Assembly: GCA_024638345.1 (NCBI GenBank)
Contig: JAHEKL010000077.1
Coordinates: forward strand, 1 to 10,537
DNA from: Gammaproteobacteria bacterium
GTDB lineage: Bacteria > Gemmatimonadota > Gemmatimonadetes > Longimicrobiales > Gaopeijiaceae
DNA: 10,537 bases
Reading direction: 5' to 3'
The position numbers and the translations under genes are program-made. The notes below the pieces were generated by a model. The model was not told the DNA's origin. It searched no databases and was given only the letters and a program-made list of their open reading frames with translations. Positions 1 through 7,055 of this stretch are shown here, piece by piece. Position 1 is the first letter of the stretch, and every line of letters begins with the position of its first letter.

Positions 1-2
1 GA

Positions 3-1100
3 CCGAGGAATTTCTTCGTGACACGATTCGATCTCACAGACGTACAGCTCATTTCGGATGGCGCCGGGCGGCCCTCCTGGTGGAACCGACCACCGGTCAA
101 TCTGGACGAGGCGATTCGCGCAGCTGCGCTCCCCGCCATTCAGAACGCTGTGCTGAGCGTGGGTCTCCAGGATCCAGGAGACGCGGGTGGAATGACTCTG
201 GAGTACCGGGACACCCGAATCACCGGGGTCACCGGCGCGGCCGAATCCTCGGAGTGGCCCGAGTATCGGCTGGTGGAGTTCGTCGAAGGCAGGAATTTCG
301 TTTCCGCGGAGGTCGAAGAAGCCCGCGCCGTTGTCGTCCTGACCGAACGCCTCGCTCGGGACCTATTCCAGGGCGAGAGCGCCGTGGGGAAGCGTGTGCG
401 CGCCACGAGCGGATCGTCCGGGCCGATTCCGCTCACGGTCGTAGGCGTCGTCAGCACCGGGGAGAGCTTGTTCGAGGCTCAGACCGCGCACATCGCGGTC
501 ATCCCGCTCACGACCGCCCTCAGGCGAATGGGCGTATCGGAGGAGTGGGCGCAGATGATCGTCGTTCCCCGCGCCGACGCCTCACTCGAGGTGGCGGAAG
601 ACCAGGTCATCGGGATGCTTAGAAGCGTGCGGGGACTGGATCCGGGCGAGGAGAACGACTTTTCGATCGTCCGTTCCACCCAGCTGCTCGAGTTCTTTGA
701 TCGATTCACTGCAGTCTTCTTCGTCGTGATGCTGGCCCTTTCCTCGGTCGGCCTTCTGGTCGGCGGCGTAGGAGTCATTGGGATCATGCTCATCTCAGTG
801 ACCGAGCGTACTCGTGAGATCGGCGTGAGAAAGGCTCTGGGCGCGACGAAGATGGGTATTCTGTGGCAGTTCCTGGTGGAGGCGGCCCTGCTCACCTTTC
901 TGGGCGGCGCACTGGGTCTCGCTTTGGGTGGGGGGTTGGCCTGGCTCACCGCCTCCGCCACTCCGATCCCTGCAGTCGTTCCACTCTGGTCTGTGGTGGC
1001 CGCACTGACCATGGCGGTCGTGACCGGAATCCTGTTCGGACTTGCACCGGCGGCACGAGCCGCTAGCATGGACCCCGTCGCAGCCCTGAGATACGAGTGA
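3..1100 (+). CDS. MacB/FtsX-type ABC transporter permease, 3' part (5' end outside window)
   Basis: This is the membrane permease subunit of a MacB-like ABC exporter. The family works in the inner membrane with a separate or fused ATPase to export peptides, lipids or drugs, or to drive mechanotransmission. The reading frame is open from the left edge. The first in-frame GTG, at 18, is internal, so the usual N-terminal transmembrane helix and the beginning of the periplasmic domain are missing. From that GTG, residues 1-225 form the MacB periplasmic core-like domain, with TERLARDLF and GKRVRA as typical strand and turn segments. Residues 230-258, about 283-310 and 322-345 are three membrane helices. 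The FtsX cytoplasmic signature ERTREIGVRKALGAT is at 263-277, and the chain ends in the usual MDPVAALRYE. The ATPase and any periplasmic adaptor must lie upstream if present. The substrate cannot be told from the sequence. bshB1 follows after 7 nt, so the two may be co-transcribed. Confidence 0.9.
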   Translation, partial: PRNFFVTRFDLTDVQLISDGAGRPSWWNRPPVNLDEAIRAAALPAIQNAVLSVGLQDPGDAGGMTLEYRDTRITGVTGAAESSEWPEYRLVEFVEGRNFVSAEVEEARAVVVLTERLARDLFQGESAVGKRVRATSGSSGPIPLTVVGVVSTGESLFEAQTAHIAVIPLTTALRRMGVSEEWAQMIVVPRADASLEVAEDQVIGMLRSVRGLDPGEENDFSIVRSTQLLEFFDRFTAVFFVVMLALSSVGLLVGGVGVIGIMLISVTERTREIGVRKALGATKMGILWQFLVEAALLTFLGGALGLALGGGLAWLTASATPIPAVVPLWSVVAALTMAVVTGILFGLAPAARAASMDPVAALRYE

Positions 1101-1107
1101 CCGACGT

Positions 1108-1833
1108 ATGAGCGATAGCCTGGACGTTCTTGCCGTCTTTGCGCACCCCGATGATACGGAGTTGCTGGTTGGGGGCAGCCTTATTCGTTGCGTGGATCGA
1201 GGCGAACGAGTGGGGGTCCTCGATCTGACGAGGGGAGAGAGAGGCACGAAGGGGACGGTCGAGATCCGGGAGCGAGAGGCCCAAGAGGCCGCCGAGATGC
1301 TGGGCGTCTCCGTGAGGCGAAACGCTGGCTTCCCAGACACCGCTCTCGACAACTCGAACGAGAGCCGCCTACGGTTGGCCGGCCTGATCCGGGAGCTCAA
1401 GCCCCGTGTGATCGTGACCCACTGGCTCGAGGGGAGGCATCCGGATCATCACGCGGCGGCGCAGCTCGTTCGAGATGCTTCGTATCTCTCCGGGCTCAAG
1501 AACATCGATGCGCCGGGTGAGGCTTTCCGGCCGATGAAGATCGTGCACGCGATCGCCTACCGGGAAGACCATCCCGATCCCTCGTTCATCGTCGACATCA
1601 CCGAGCAGATCGATCGCAAGATCGAAGCGATCGCCTGCTACTCGAGCCAATTCCAGGGAGCGAGCGGCATGGGCGAGGTCTACCCGGGAGGCGAGCGACC
1701 GCTCACCGTCCAGGTGAGGATCCATGCGGCCTATTGGGGCTCCAGGATTCGAACGGCCTACGCAGAGCCCTTCTGGACTCGAGAGTCGCTTCAGGTCGAC
1801 ACCCTCGGCGGTCTCGGCGTGTCGACGTTCTGA
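1108..1833 (+). CDS. bshB1: Bacillithiol biosynthesis deacetylase BshB1 (PIG-L/LmbE family)
   Basis: This is a zinc-dependent N-acetylglucosamine deacetylase of the PIG-L fold. BshB1 converts GlcNAc-malate to GlcN-malate, the second step of bacillithiol synthesis, in the cytoplasm. The 241-residue chain is full length for the family. Near the N-terminus is AHPDDTE (residues 12-18), where H13 and D16 are expected zinc ligands and D15 the general base. The third ligand is H114 in HPDH (111-114). LDLTRGERGTKGT (38-50), the NAGFPDTALDN segment (72-82) and the C-terminal YSSQF (178-182) are features of BshB1 rather than of MshB or generic LmbE proteins. The ATG lies 7 nt after the permease stop with only a weak GAG upstream, so translational coupling is likely. 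bshA and bshC are not in the window. A generic PIG-L deacetylase acting on another sugar is the main alternative, but the motif pattern favours BshB1. Confidence 0.88.
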   Translation: MSDSLDVLAVFAHPDDTELLVGGSLIRCVDRGERVGVLDLTRGERGTKGTVEIREREAQEAAEMLGVSVRRNAGFPDTALDNSNESRLRLAGLIRELKPRVIVTHWLEGRHPDHHAAAQLVRDASYLSGLKNIDAPGEAFRPMKIVHAIAYREDHPDPSFIVDITEQIDRKIEAIACYSSQFQGASGMGEVYPGGERPLTVQVRIHAAYWGSRIRTAYAEPFWTRESLQVDTLGGLGVSTF

Positions 1834-1854
1834 GCTCAGGCGCCACCGGATCGA

Positions 1855-2193
1855 TCAGGGACAGAAGACCTCGAGCAAGAGCCTTCGCCAGCTAGGAGTC
1901 TCCCGACCCCTGACCCGAATCGCGGTAGCCTTGGCTGCACCGCCTTTCATCATCCAGGGGGCCAGCCACTCTCCGATCTCGGGCGGAAGATGCCCCACGG
2001 GGTCCCCGGTCTCCAAGTGGACCCAGACCTCCGGGTTCTCGTCGCTCGCAGGGTCGGGCATGAGATTCAGGCTGTCTCCCTCCCGGATTCGCTCCAGATG
2101 GCGCTCACGGTCTGCGAAGACGGTTCCGTGGACGGTCGCGCGAAAGCTGCGGGGGCGACCGGCTGGGAACGGGGGAGTTCGCACACGGTTCAT
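1855..2193 (-). CDS. Small stand-alone HIRAN-domain protein
   Basis: This 112-residue protein consists almost wholly of one HIRAN-like domain. Residues about 18-95 follow the family pattern: FRATVHGTVF as the first strand, then REGDSLNLMPDP (37-48), WVHLETGDPVGHLP (57-70), a helix EIGEWLAPWMMKGG (72-85) and a last strand ATAIRVRG (89-96). HIRAN domains bind single-stranded or 3'-ended DNA in eukaryotic HLTF and are found in many bacterial proteins, alone or fused to nucleases or helicases. The function of the free-standing form is not known, and none is claimed here. The gene opposes bshB1 (21 nt between the ends) and is divergent from the cysteine desulfurase. No convincing Shine-Dalgarno sequence precedes the ATG. 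No other start lies between it and the in-frame stop upstream. A plus-strand open frame covers the same bases but shows no recognisable domain. Confidence 0.68.
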   Translation of the reverse strand: MNRVRTPPFPAGRPRSFRATVHGTVFADRERHLERIREGDSLNLMPDPASDENPEVWVHLETGDPVGHLPPEIGEWLAPWMMKGGAAKATAIRVRGRETPSWRRLLLEVFCP

Positions 2194-2312
2194 GGACGGT
2201 TCGGCTGGAGTATTCGCTGCAGGTCCGTTACGGATCCGACGACTCGAGGGCTAACTTACCCACACTCTTCGCTCCACGAAATCTTCGAATCATGCATCGT
2301 CCGGAAGCCGGT
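2194..2312. promoter_or_regulatory. Divergent intergenic region between HIRAN gene and cysteine desulfurase
   Basis: These 119 bases separate a minus-strand gene from a plus-strand gene, so promoters for both are expected here. I see no sequence close enough to a -35/-10 consensus to name. A short imperfect inverted repeat, TCCG-TTA-CGGA, lies near 2223-2233. It is too short to call an operator. Confidence 0.4.
2303..2307 (+). promoter_or_regulatory. Ribosome binding site deciding the cysteine desulfurase start
   Basis: GGAAG ends 5 bases before the ATG at 2313. The alternative ATG at 2292 has no purine-rich sequence at the right distance. This favours the shorter protein, which begins MERIYLDHAAATP as is usual for the family. 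Confidence 0.6.
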
Positions 2313-3494
2313 ATGGAGCGTATCTATCTCGACCACGCCGCGGCCACGCCTCTAAGACCCGAGGTTGTGACGGTGATGGACGAGGCCTGTCGGCGGTTTC
2401 CCGGCAACCCGTCCTCCCTACATCGATGGGGTCGAGAGGCCAGGAGCGCTCTGGAGGACGCGAGAGCCAAGACTGCCGCGGCGATCGGTGTGGAGGCCGG
2501 AACCGTCCACTTCGTCCGCGGCGGGACCGAATCCATCAATCTCGCGATTCTGGGTCGCGTGGACCGCGTCCGTGCTCTGGGAGCGAGCACGCCGGTTCTG
2601 GTGCGTTCCGCGCTCGAGCACCCGGCGGTCAGAGAGGCCATGGAGGCCGCAGAGAACACGGGTTGTGTCGTGCAGGAGCTCCCCGTGAGCCCCGAAGGAG
2701 ACGTCGACTTCCCCCGCTCGCTGTCGACCGTATCGCAACTGCCCGCGTTGGTCTCGGTTCAGTGGGTGAATCAGGAGACCGGGATGGTGCTTGCGATCGC
2801 CCGAGTGGCCGAACGTTGCCTCGAGCTGGGAGTTCCCCTGCACGTCGACGCCGTTCAGGCGGCCGGAAGGATCGATGTCCGGGTCGACCGGGTCCCGGTC
2901 GCCTTTCTCAGCATTTCCGGGCACAAGCTCGGTGGACCGCGGAGCACAGGCGTCCTGGTGGCCTCGGAAGACGCGCAGATCGATCCGCGCATTTTCGGAG
3001 GGGGACAGGAAGGGGGTCTGCGACCCGGTACGGTGGATGTCGCTGGCGCCGTCGGGTTCGCGCGAGCGCTGGAGATCAGTGTCGAACGGCTGGATGAGGA
3101 ATCGGCCCGTCTCTCCCGCTTACGCTCCAAACTCGAGGCCGGGCTCCTCGGTGCTCTGCCCGGATTGCGCGTGCACGCGTCGGAGGCCCGCCGCGCCCCA
3201 CACATCCTCAGCATCGGCGTGGACGACCTCGCGAGAGACCTTCTTCCGGCGGCGCTCGATCTGGCCGGAATCGGTGTTTCAGCCGGATCCGCGTGCCGGA
3301 GCGGATCCTTGGGGGTCAGCCCGGTGATGAGGGCGTTGTATGGGGACATCGCCGGTCGAATCGCTCCCGTGCGACTGTCCCTGGGCTGGTCGTCGACCGA
3401 GAAGGATGTGGACGAGGCGATCCGGCGAATCCCACCCGTCATCGAATCGATGCGGAACGCGGGACCACCGTCGGGGTCCGAGCCGTCGCGTTAG
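2313..3494 (+). CDS. Cysteine desulfurase (IscS/NifS family, class V aminotransferase fold)
   Basis: This PLP enzyme releases sulfur from L-cysteine as a persulfide on its active-site cysteine, giving alanine, and passes it to Fe-S cluster or tRNA-thiolation acceptors in the cytoplasm. Numbered from the ATG at 2313 (393 residues), the chain opens with MERIYLDHAAATP. VRGGTESIN (residues 68-76) is the cofactor-phosphate region. HVDAVQAAG (177-185) holds the Asp that contacts the PLP ring nitrogen. SGHKLGGP (202-209) carries the PLP lysine K205. GGGQEGGLRPGT (229-240) is the substrate loop, with RPGT where most relatives have RSGT. The catalytic cysteine C328 lies in SAGSACRSGS (323-332). An upstream ATG at 2292 would add seven residues but lacks a binding site. 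mnmA follows 38 nt after the stop, which points to a sulfur donor for tRNA thiolation. It could also serve Fe-S assembly, but no iscU, sufU or iscR is nearby, so I assign no iscS or nifS symbol. Confidence 0.93.
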   Translation: MERIYLDHAAATPLRPEVVTVMDEACRRFPGNPSSLHRWGREARSALEDARAKTAAAIGVEAGTVHFVRGGTESINLAILGRVDRVRALGASTPVLVRSALEHPAVREAMEAAENTGCVVQELPVSPEGDVDFPRSLSTVSQLPALVSVQWVNQETGMVLAIARVAERCLELGVPLHVDAVQAAGRIDVRVDRVPVAFLSISGHKLGGPRSTGVLVASEDAQIDPRIFGGGQEGGLRPGTVDVAGAVGFARALEISVERLDEESARLSRLRSKLEAGLLGALPGLRVHASEARRAPHILSIGVDDLARDLLPAALDLAGIGVSAGSACRSGSLGVSPVMRALYGDIAGRIAPVRLSLGWSSTEKDVDEAIRRIPPVIESMRNAGPPSGSEPSR

Positions 3495-3532
3495 GCCGAT
3501 CCCGGTCGTCAACAAGAAGGTCGATACGAGCC

Positions 3533-4651
3533 ATGTCCCCAGCCGAGCACAGGAAGCGCATCCTGGTCGCGATGTCGGGCGGCGTGGACTCCTCCTTGGC
3601 GGCCGCGCTCCTCGTCGAGGGGGGTCACGAGGTCGTCGGGGCGACGATGAAGACGTTCTGTTACAAGGACGCGCCGGGACCGACCAGGACCTGCTGCGGG
3701 CTGGACGGGATCCTGGACGCGCGGCGCGTGGCGGACCACCTGGGAATCCCCCATTACGTCTTCGACGTGGAGGAGGAGTTCTCGGCCGACGTCGTCGACG
3801 ATTTCGTCTCGGAGTACGCGCGCGGACGCACTCCGAATCCGTGTGTGCAATGCAACTCGAACACGAAGTTCCGCGACCTCCTCCACCGGGGTCGCGTCCT
3901 GGGATGCGAGGGAATCGCCACCGGGCACTACGCCAGGATTGAAATCGCGCCCAACGGCGGGTTGGCGATTCTGAGGGGCCGCGATCACGACAAGGACCAG
4001 TCCTACTTCCTTTGGGGGCTTCCGTCCGACCTGCTGCCGCGCCTGCACTTCCCTTTGGGCGGACTGCAGAAGCGTGATGTGCGACAGAAGGCTCGGTCGC
4101 TGATGCTGGCGACGGCCGACAAGCCCGAGTCACAGGAGATCTGTTTCGTGCCCCTGGGCGACTACCGTGGATTCCTCGAGACTCGACTTCCCCAGGAGCA
4201 TCCAGCTCTCTTGCCCGGCGATCTGGTCCACTCGTCCGGTGAAGTCATCGGTGAGCATCCGGGGTTCGCGGGCTTCACGGTAGGGCAACGGAAGGGACTC
4301 GGCGGTGGCTTTTCAGAGCCCCTGTACGTCCTGGAGATCCGGCCCGAGAGTCGGGAAGTGGTGGTCGGACCATTCGACCAGCTCTTCTCGAGCCACATGC
4401 TCGTGGAGGAACCACGGTGGCTGACCTCCGTTCCACCTCAGCCGGGTGACTCGGTCCGCGTGCAGATCCGACATCGGTCCCCCGATGTCCCGGCTAGAGT
4501 CAGCCGAACGGCCGGTGGTCTGGAGTTGGAGTTCGAGGAGCCTCAGAGGGCCGTGACGCCCGGTCAGTCGGCGGCGATCTACCTCGGCGAAAGACTGCTG
4601 GGCGGGGGTCGGATTGCTTCGGCTCGGCGGGCGAAGGTCACTGCTCAGTAG
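3533..4651 (+). CDS. mnmA: tRNA-specific 2-thiouridylase MnmA
   Basis: The enzyme activates C2 of the wobble uridine U34 in tRNAs for Lys, Glu and Gln by adenylation and replaces the oxygen with sulfur from a protein persulfide. The 372-residue protein starts MSPAEHRKRILVAMSGGVDSS. The PP-loop SGGVDSS is at residues 15-21. The first catalytic cysteine is C107 in PNPCVQCN (101-108) and the second is C204 in SQEICFV (200-206). TGHYAR (130-135) and DHDKDQSYFLWGL (151-163) are tRNA and ATP-site signatures, and FTVGQRKGLG (248-257) opens the central beta domain. A CCGLDGILDARRVA segment (54-67) is present in many bacterial homologues. The frame is open upstream to 3293, inside the desulfurase gene, but those residues match nothing in the family, so the ATG at 3533 is chosen. 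The nearest good purine tract, AGAAGG, is 12 nt away, so initiation may lean on coupling to the gene before. The stop overlaps the dnaJ stop region from the opposite strand. Confidence 0.95.
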   Translation: MSPAEHRKRILVAMSGGVDSSLAAALLVEGGHEVVGATMKTFCYKDAPGPTRTCCGLDGILDARRVADHLGIPHYVFDVEEEFSADVVDDFVSEYARGRTPNPCVQCNSNTKFRDLLHRGRVLGCEGIATGHYARIEIAPNGGLAILRGRDHDKDQSYFLWGLPSDLLPRLHFPLGGLQKRDVRQKARSLMLATADKPESQEICFVPLGDYRGFLETRLPQEHPALLPGDLVHSSGEVIGEHPGFAGFTVGQRKGLGGGFSEPLYVLEIRPESREVVVGPFDQLFSSHMLVEEPRWLTSVPPQPGDSVRVQIRHRSPDVPARVSRTAGGLELEFEEPQRAVTPGQSAAIYLGERLLGGGRIASARRAKVTAQ

Positions 4652-5754
4652 CGGAGGCCCGAGGCTTCGGCGAACGCCTTCATCTGCTCCCTGCTTGCTT
4701 CCGAGAGAGCTTCCGGCACGCTCACCTTTACCTCGACGTACTGGTCTCCTTTCTTCCCCTTCTTGGATACACCCTGCCCACGGACGCGAAACTTGGTGCC
4801 GCTCTGAGTTCCGGGTGGAATCCTCAGCACGACATGTCGTCCGTCGACCGTCTTCACCCGGATCTTCGATCCCAACACGGCTTGGGCGAGATTGATGGGA
4901 ACGGTCACGTGAATATCCGAACCCTCTTGGCGAAAGAACCTGTGGGGCTTCACCCGAAAGGTCAGGATCAGATCCCCGGGCTCGCCGCCGAACCTGCCAC
5001 GCTCGCCCTGGCCGGATAGGCGGAGCTTGGATCCATCCTCGCTCCCCTCGGGAACGGAGACCTGGAGTTTTCGCTGTTGCCGGACGGCCCCAGCCCCGCC
5101 GCAAGACGGACAGGGCGTCTCCGGAACCTGACCGCGGCCCAGGCAGGCGGGACACGGGCGATTGACGGCGAACCCACCCTGTCCGAAAGACACACTCCCG
5201 CTCCCGCCGCATTCGCCACAAGTCCGGAGGCCGGTACCCGGTCGAGCACCCGATCCCGAGCAGGTCGCGCATTCCTCGGTGATCGGCACATTGATCGAGA
5301 TCTTTCCCCCCCGGACCGCGGTCTTGAAGGAGACCTCGACGAGGTATTCCACGTCGTCGCCACGAAGGGGTCCTCTTCCCGTCCCCGGTCCGCTTCGTCG
5401 GCCGCGGTCGAAGATCGAGCTGAAAATGTCGCCCAGCCCACCCAGATCGTCGAAGGAGAAGCCTCCACCCCCAGCTCCCCCCGGCGAGAATCCACCGCCG
5501 GATCCTGGAGAACGGAAGTCGAATCCCCCGAATCTCCGCATTTGATCGTACTTCTTTCGCTTCTCGTCGTTCGACAGGACGTTGTACGCCTCGCCGATCT
5601 CCTTGAAGCGCTCGGCGGCGGCAGGATCCCCCGCGTTCGCGTCGGGATGGTACTTTTTCGCAAGAGCGCGATACGCCTTGCGGATCTCGTCCTGATCCGC
5701 CTTCTCGGGCACCCCGAGGGTCTCGTAGAAGTCCTTGGTGGCCGTGCTCACCAC
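4645..5754 (-). CDS. dnaJ: Chaperone protein DnaJ (type I Hsp40)
   Basis: This is the cytoplasmic co-chaperone that delivers unfolded clients to DnaK and stimulates its ATPase. The 369-residue chain has all type I parts. The J domain (about 8-72) has the HPD tripeptide at 36-38. A Gly/Phe-rich linker runs from about 75 to 130 and is rich in GGGF repeats. Four CxxCxGxG zinc motifs begin at C162, C179, C201 and C215. The C-terminal substrate domains (about 225-350) include the signatures GDLILTFRVKPHRFFRQ and DIHVTVPINLAQAVLGSKI. Initiation is at GTG: two GTG codons sit in tandem at 5754 and 5751, and a GGAG 4 nt before the first (7 nt before the second) cannot separate them. grpE ends 25 nt upstream. 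dnaK and hrcA are absent from this cluster. The 3' end overlaps mnmA by 7 bp on the opposite strand, leaving no room for a separate intergenic terminator. Confidence 0.96.
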   Translation of the reverse strand: MVSTATKDFYETLGVPEKADQDEIRKAYRALAKKYHPDANAGDPAAAERFKEIGEAYNVLSNDEKRKKYDQMRRFGGFDFRSPGSGGGFSPGGAGGGGFSFDDLGGLGDIFSSIFDRGRRSGPGTGRGPLRGDDVEYLVEVSFKTAVRGGKISINVPITEECATCSGSGARPGTGLRTCGECGGSGSVSFGQGGFAVNRPCPACLGRGQVPETPCPSCGGAGAVRQQRKLQVSVPEGSEDGSKLRLSGQGERGRFGGEPGDLILTFRVKPHRFFRQEGSDIHVTVPINLAQAVLGSKIRVKTVDGRHVVLRIPPGTQSGTKFRVRGQGVSKKGKKGDQYVEVKVSVPEALSEASREQMKAFAEASGLRY

Positions 5755-5779
5755 GACGCTCCAGCGTTCGAACCGCTCC

Positions 5780-6421
5780 TCACTCGTACTTCCGCACGCT
5801 CACGCGAGCCGGCCGCACGAGGTGGCCTCCGAACCGGAAGCCCTTCTGAAAGACGTCGTCGACCAGATCGTCCTCTTCTTCTGACTCTGCAGGCTTGCGC
5901 GCCATAGCTTCCATGAAGTTCGGATCGAACGGCGAGCCCGCAGGATCGAGCTCCTCGAGTCCGGCTTCCTCCAGGACCTGGAACAGCTTTCGCTCGACCA
6001 GCGCGAGACCTTCCAAGACGGACTCGACCGTCGCGATTTCGGGGTCCATCGAGGTGACCCGCCCGAAGTCGTCCAGCACGTCCAGGAGGTCCGCCACCAA
6101 TCTGGCCTGAGCTCGGAGCCCCGACTGTAGCAGCTCACTCTGGGAACGCCGGCGGTAGTTGTCGAACTCTGCTGCCAGCCGGAGGTGACGATCGCTCAGG
6201 TCGTTGAACTCGCCCCGCATCTGCTCAAGCTGAGCTTCCACGCTCGGGCCTTCTTCCCCTGTCGTGCCGTCCTCGAGCGCTCCCATTTCGTCCTCCGCAG
6301 TCGGAACCAGCTGCCGCTCCTCTATCGTGGAGTCGGAGGCCTCCAGCGAAGCGTCGGCATCGCTGATGGTTCCGCGCTCCTGCTTGGGTGCAGCGGGGCG
6401 GTCCTTCGTGGAATCGGTCAT
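5780..6421 (-). CDS. grpE: Nucleotide exchange factor GrpE
   Basis: GrpE is a homodimer that expels ADP from DnaK and so resets the chaperone cycle. From the ATG at 6421 the protein has 213 residues. An acidic, low-complexity N-terminal tail (1-60) is followed by the long dimerising coiled-coil helix (about 61-115, with EFDNYRRR at 85-92). The C-terminal beta domain carries the family signature FDPNFMEAMA (165-174) and LVDDVFQKGFRFGGHLVRPARV (186-207, split here only by reading). The ATG is supported by an AGGAAAG tract 8-10 nt upstream. A TTG at 6496, only 4 nt after the preceding stop, would add 25 basic and proline-rich residues with no family resemblance, so it is considered less likely. 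dnaJ follows 25 nt later. No CIRCE-like operator is seen before the gene, so heat control, if any, must come from a promoter elsewhere in the operon or from a sigma factor. Confidence 0.93.
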   Translation of the reverse strand: MTDSTKDRPAAPKQERGTISDADASLEASDSTIEERQLVPTAEDEMGALEDGTTGEEGPSVEAQLEQMRGEFNDLSDRHLRLAAEFDNYRRRSQSELLQSGLRAQARLVADLLDVLDDFGRVTSMDPEIATVESVLEGLALVERKLFQVLEEAGLEELDPAGSPFDPNFMEAMARKPAESEEEDDLVDDVFQKGFRFGGHLVRPARVSVRKYE

Positions 6422-6500
6422 TCGTGCGCTTTCCTGGCTCGGCTCCGATTTCTGCGCCGGCGGAGGCCGTCCCGCCCTGCGAGCAGTTACAGCCAAGTCT

Positions 6501-7043
6501 CTACCCGGAGACGTCCCGGGGGTTCGCGCTTGCGGACCCGGCCAATTGATCCATGAGAAGCTGGAGAGCGCGGTGGGCGGCAGCCTCTCGCACCGCCGCT
6601 CGATCGCCGGGAAGGAGCGCGTGTCTTGCGTTCACGCCCTCCGGTGTGGCAACCGCGAGCCATACGGTCCCCACGGGCTTTTCTCGAGTTCCTCCCGCGG
6701 GTCCTGCAATCCCGGTAACGGCAACGCCTACGTCTGTGCGGAGGACTCGAGCCGCGCCTGTCGCCATCTCGATCGCGACCTCTTTCGAGACCGCGCCGTG
6801 CGCCGAAAGTGAGCTTTGTGAGACGCCAAGGAGGTCCCTCTTCACCTCGTTTGCATAGGCGATGACGCTTCCTCTCAAGTATTCCGAGCTTCCCGAATAG
6901 TCGGTCAACATCTTGGTGACCAATCCGCCCGTGCAGCTTTCCGCCAGAGCCAAGGACCACCCCCGGTGCACGAGCGCCCTAGCGATCTCTCGTAGCAGCT
7001 CGGACCCGGAGCCCACGCCCCCCACCCCCTGTCCCTCGCTCAT
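6501..7043 (-). CDS. pncC: CinA C-terminal domain family protein, nicotinamide-nucleotide amidase (PncC)
   Basis: The family deamidates nicotinamide mononucleotide to nicotinic acid mononucleotide in NAD salvage. The 180-residue chain is the stand-alone amidase form, without the N-terminal MoaB-like domain of full CinA. AESCTGG (34-40) holds the expected catalytic S36. GSVIAYANEVKRDLLGV (58-74) and TGIAGPAGGTREKPVGTVW (110-128) are the other hallmark stretches. The usual GPGGGT reads GPAGGT here, a mild change. The N-terminal dozen residues are Gly-rich and probably disordered. The ATG at 7043 has an excellent AGGAG at 7055-7051, spaced 7 nt, and this site overlaps the TAG stop of pgsA, so the two genes are likely translationally coupled. 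In other bacteria cinA is often next to pgsA and recA. recA is not present here. Confidence 0.92.
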   Translation of the reverse strand: MSEGQGVGGVGSGSELLREIARALVHRGWSLALAESCTGGLVTKMLTDYSGSSEYLRGSVIAYANEVKRDLLGVSQSSLSAHGAVSKEVAIEMATGAARVLRTDVGVAVTGIAGPAGGTREKPVGTVWLAVATPEGVNARHALLPGDRAAVREAAAHRALQLLMDQLAGSASANPRDVSG

Positions 7044-7050
7044 CCCAGCT

Positions 7051-7055
7051 CTCCT
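7051..7055 (-). promoter_or_regulatory. Shine-Dalgarno of pncC embedded in the pgsA stop codon
   Basis: On the minus strand the sequence reads TAGGAG, in which TAG (7056-7054) ends pgsA and AGGAG is the binding site for the next gene, 7 nt before its ATG. A ribosome ending pgsA is therefore placed to restart on pncC. Confidence 0.7.

Noticed and set aside
1724..2254. Plus-strand open frame of 176 codons across the bshB1 end and the following region
   Set aside because: It overlaps the last 110 bases of bshB1, has arginine/serine-rich shadow-like composition and no recognisable domain. The minus-strand frame there reads as a HIRAN domain.
3293..3532. Longer N-terminus for mnmA starting inside the desulfurase gene
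   Set aside because: The added 80 residues match nothing in MnmA and lie in another frame of the desulfurase. The family start MSPAEHRKRILVAMSGG fits the ATG at 3533.
3279..4133. Minus-strand open frame of 284 codons opposite the desulfurase end and mnmA
   Set aside because: It is antisense to two clear genes, with Arg/Pro/Ser-rich low-complexity translation typical of shadow frames in GC-rich DNA.
4313..5272. Minus-strand open frame of 319 codons across the mnmA end and dnaJ
   Set aside because: It is out of frame with dnaJ on the same strand and antisense to mnmA, has no domain, and is very rich in Arg and Ser.
5077..5907. Plus-strand open frame of 276 codons opposite dnaJ and grpE
   Set aside because: Antisense to two well-conserved chaperone genes. 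The translation has no family resemblance.
6422..6500. CIRCE heat-shock operator before grpE
   Set aside because: No TTAGCACTC / GAGTGCTAA inverted repeat, or close variant, is present in the bases before either possible start.
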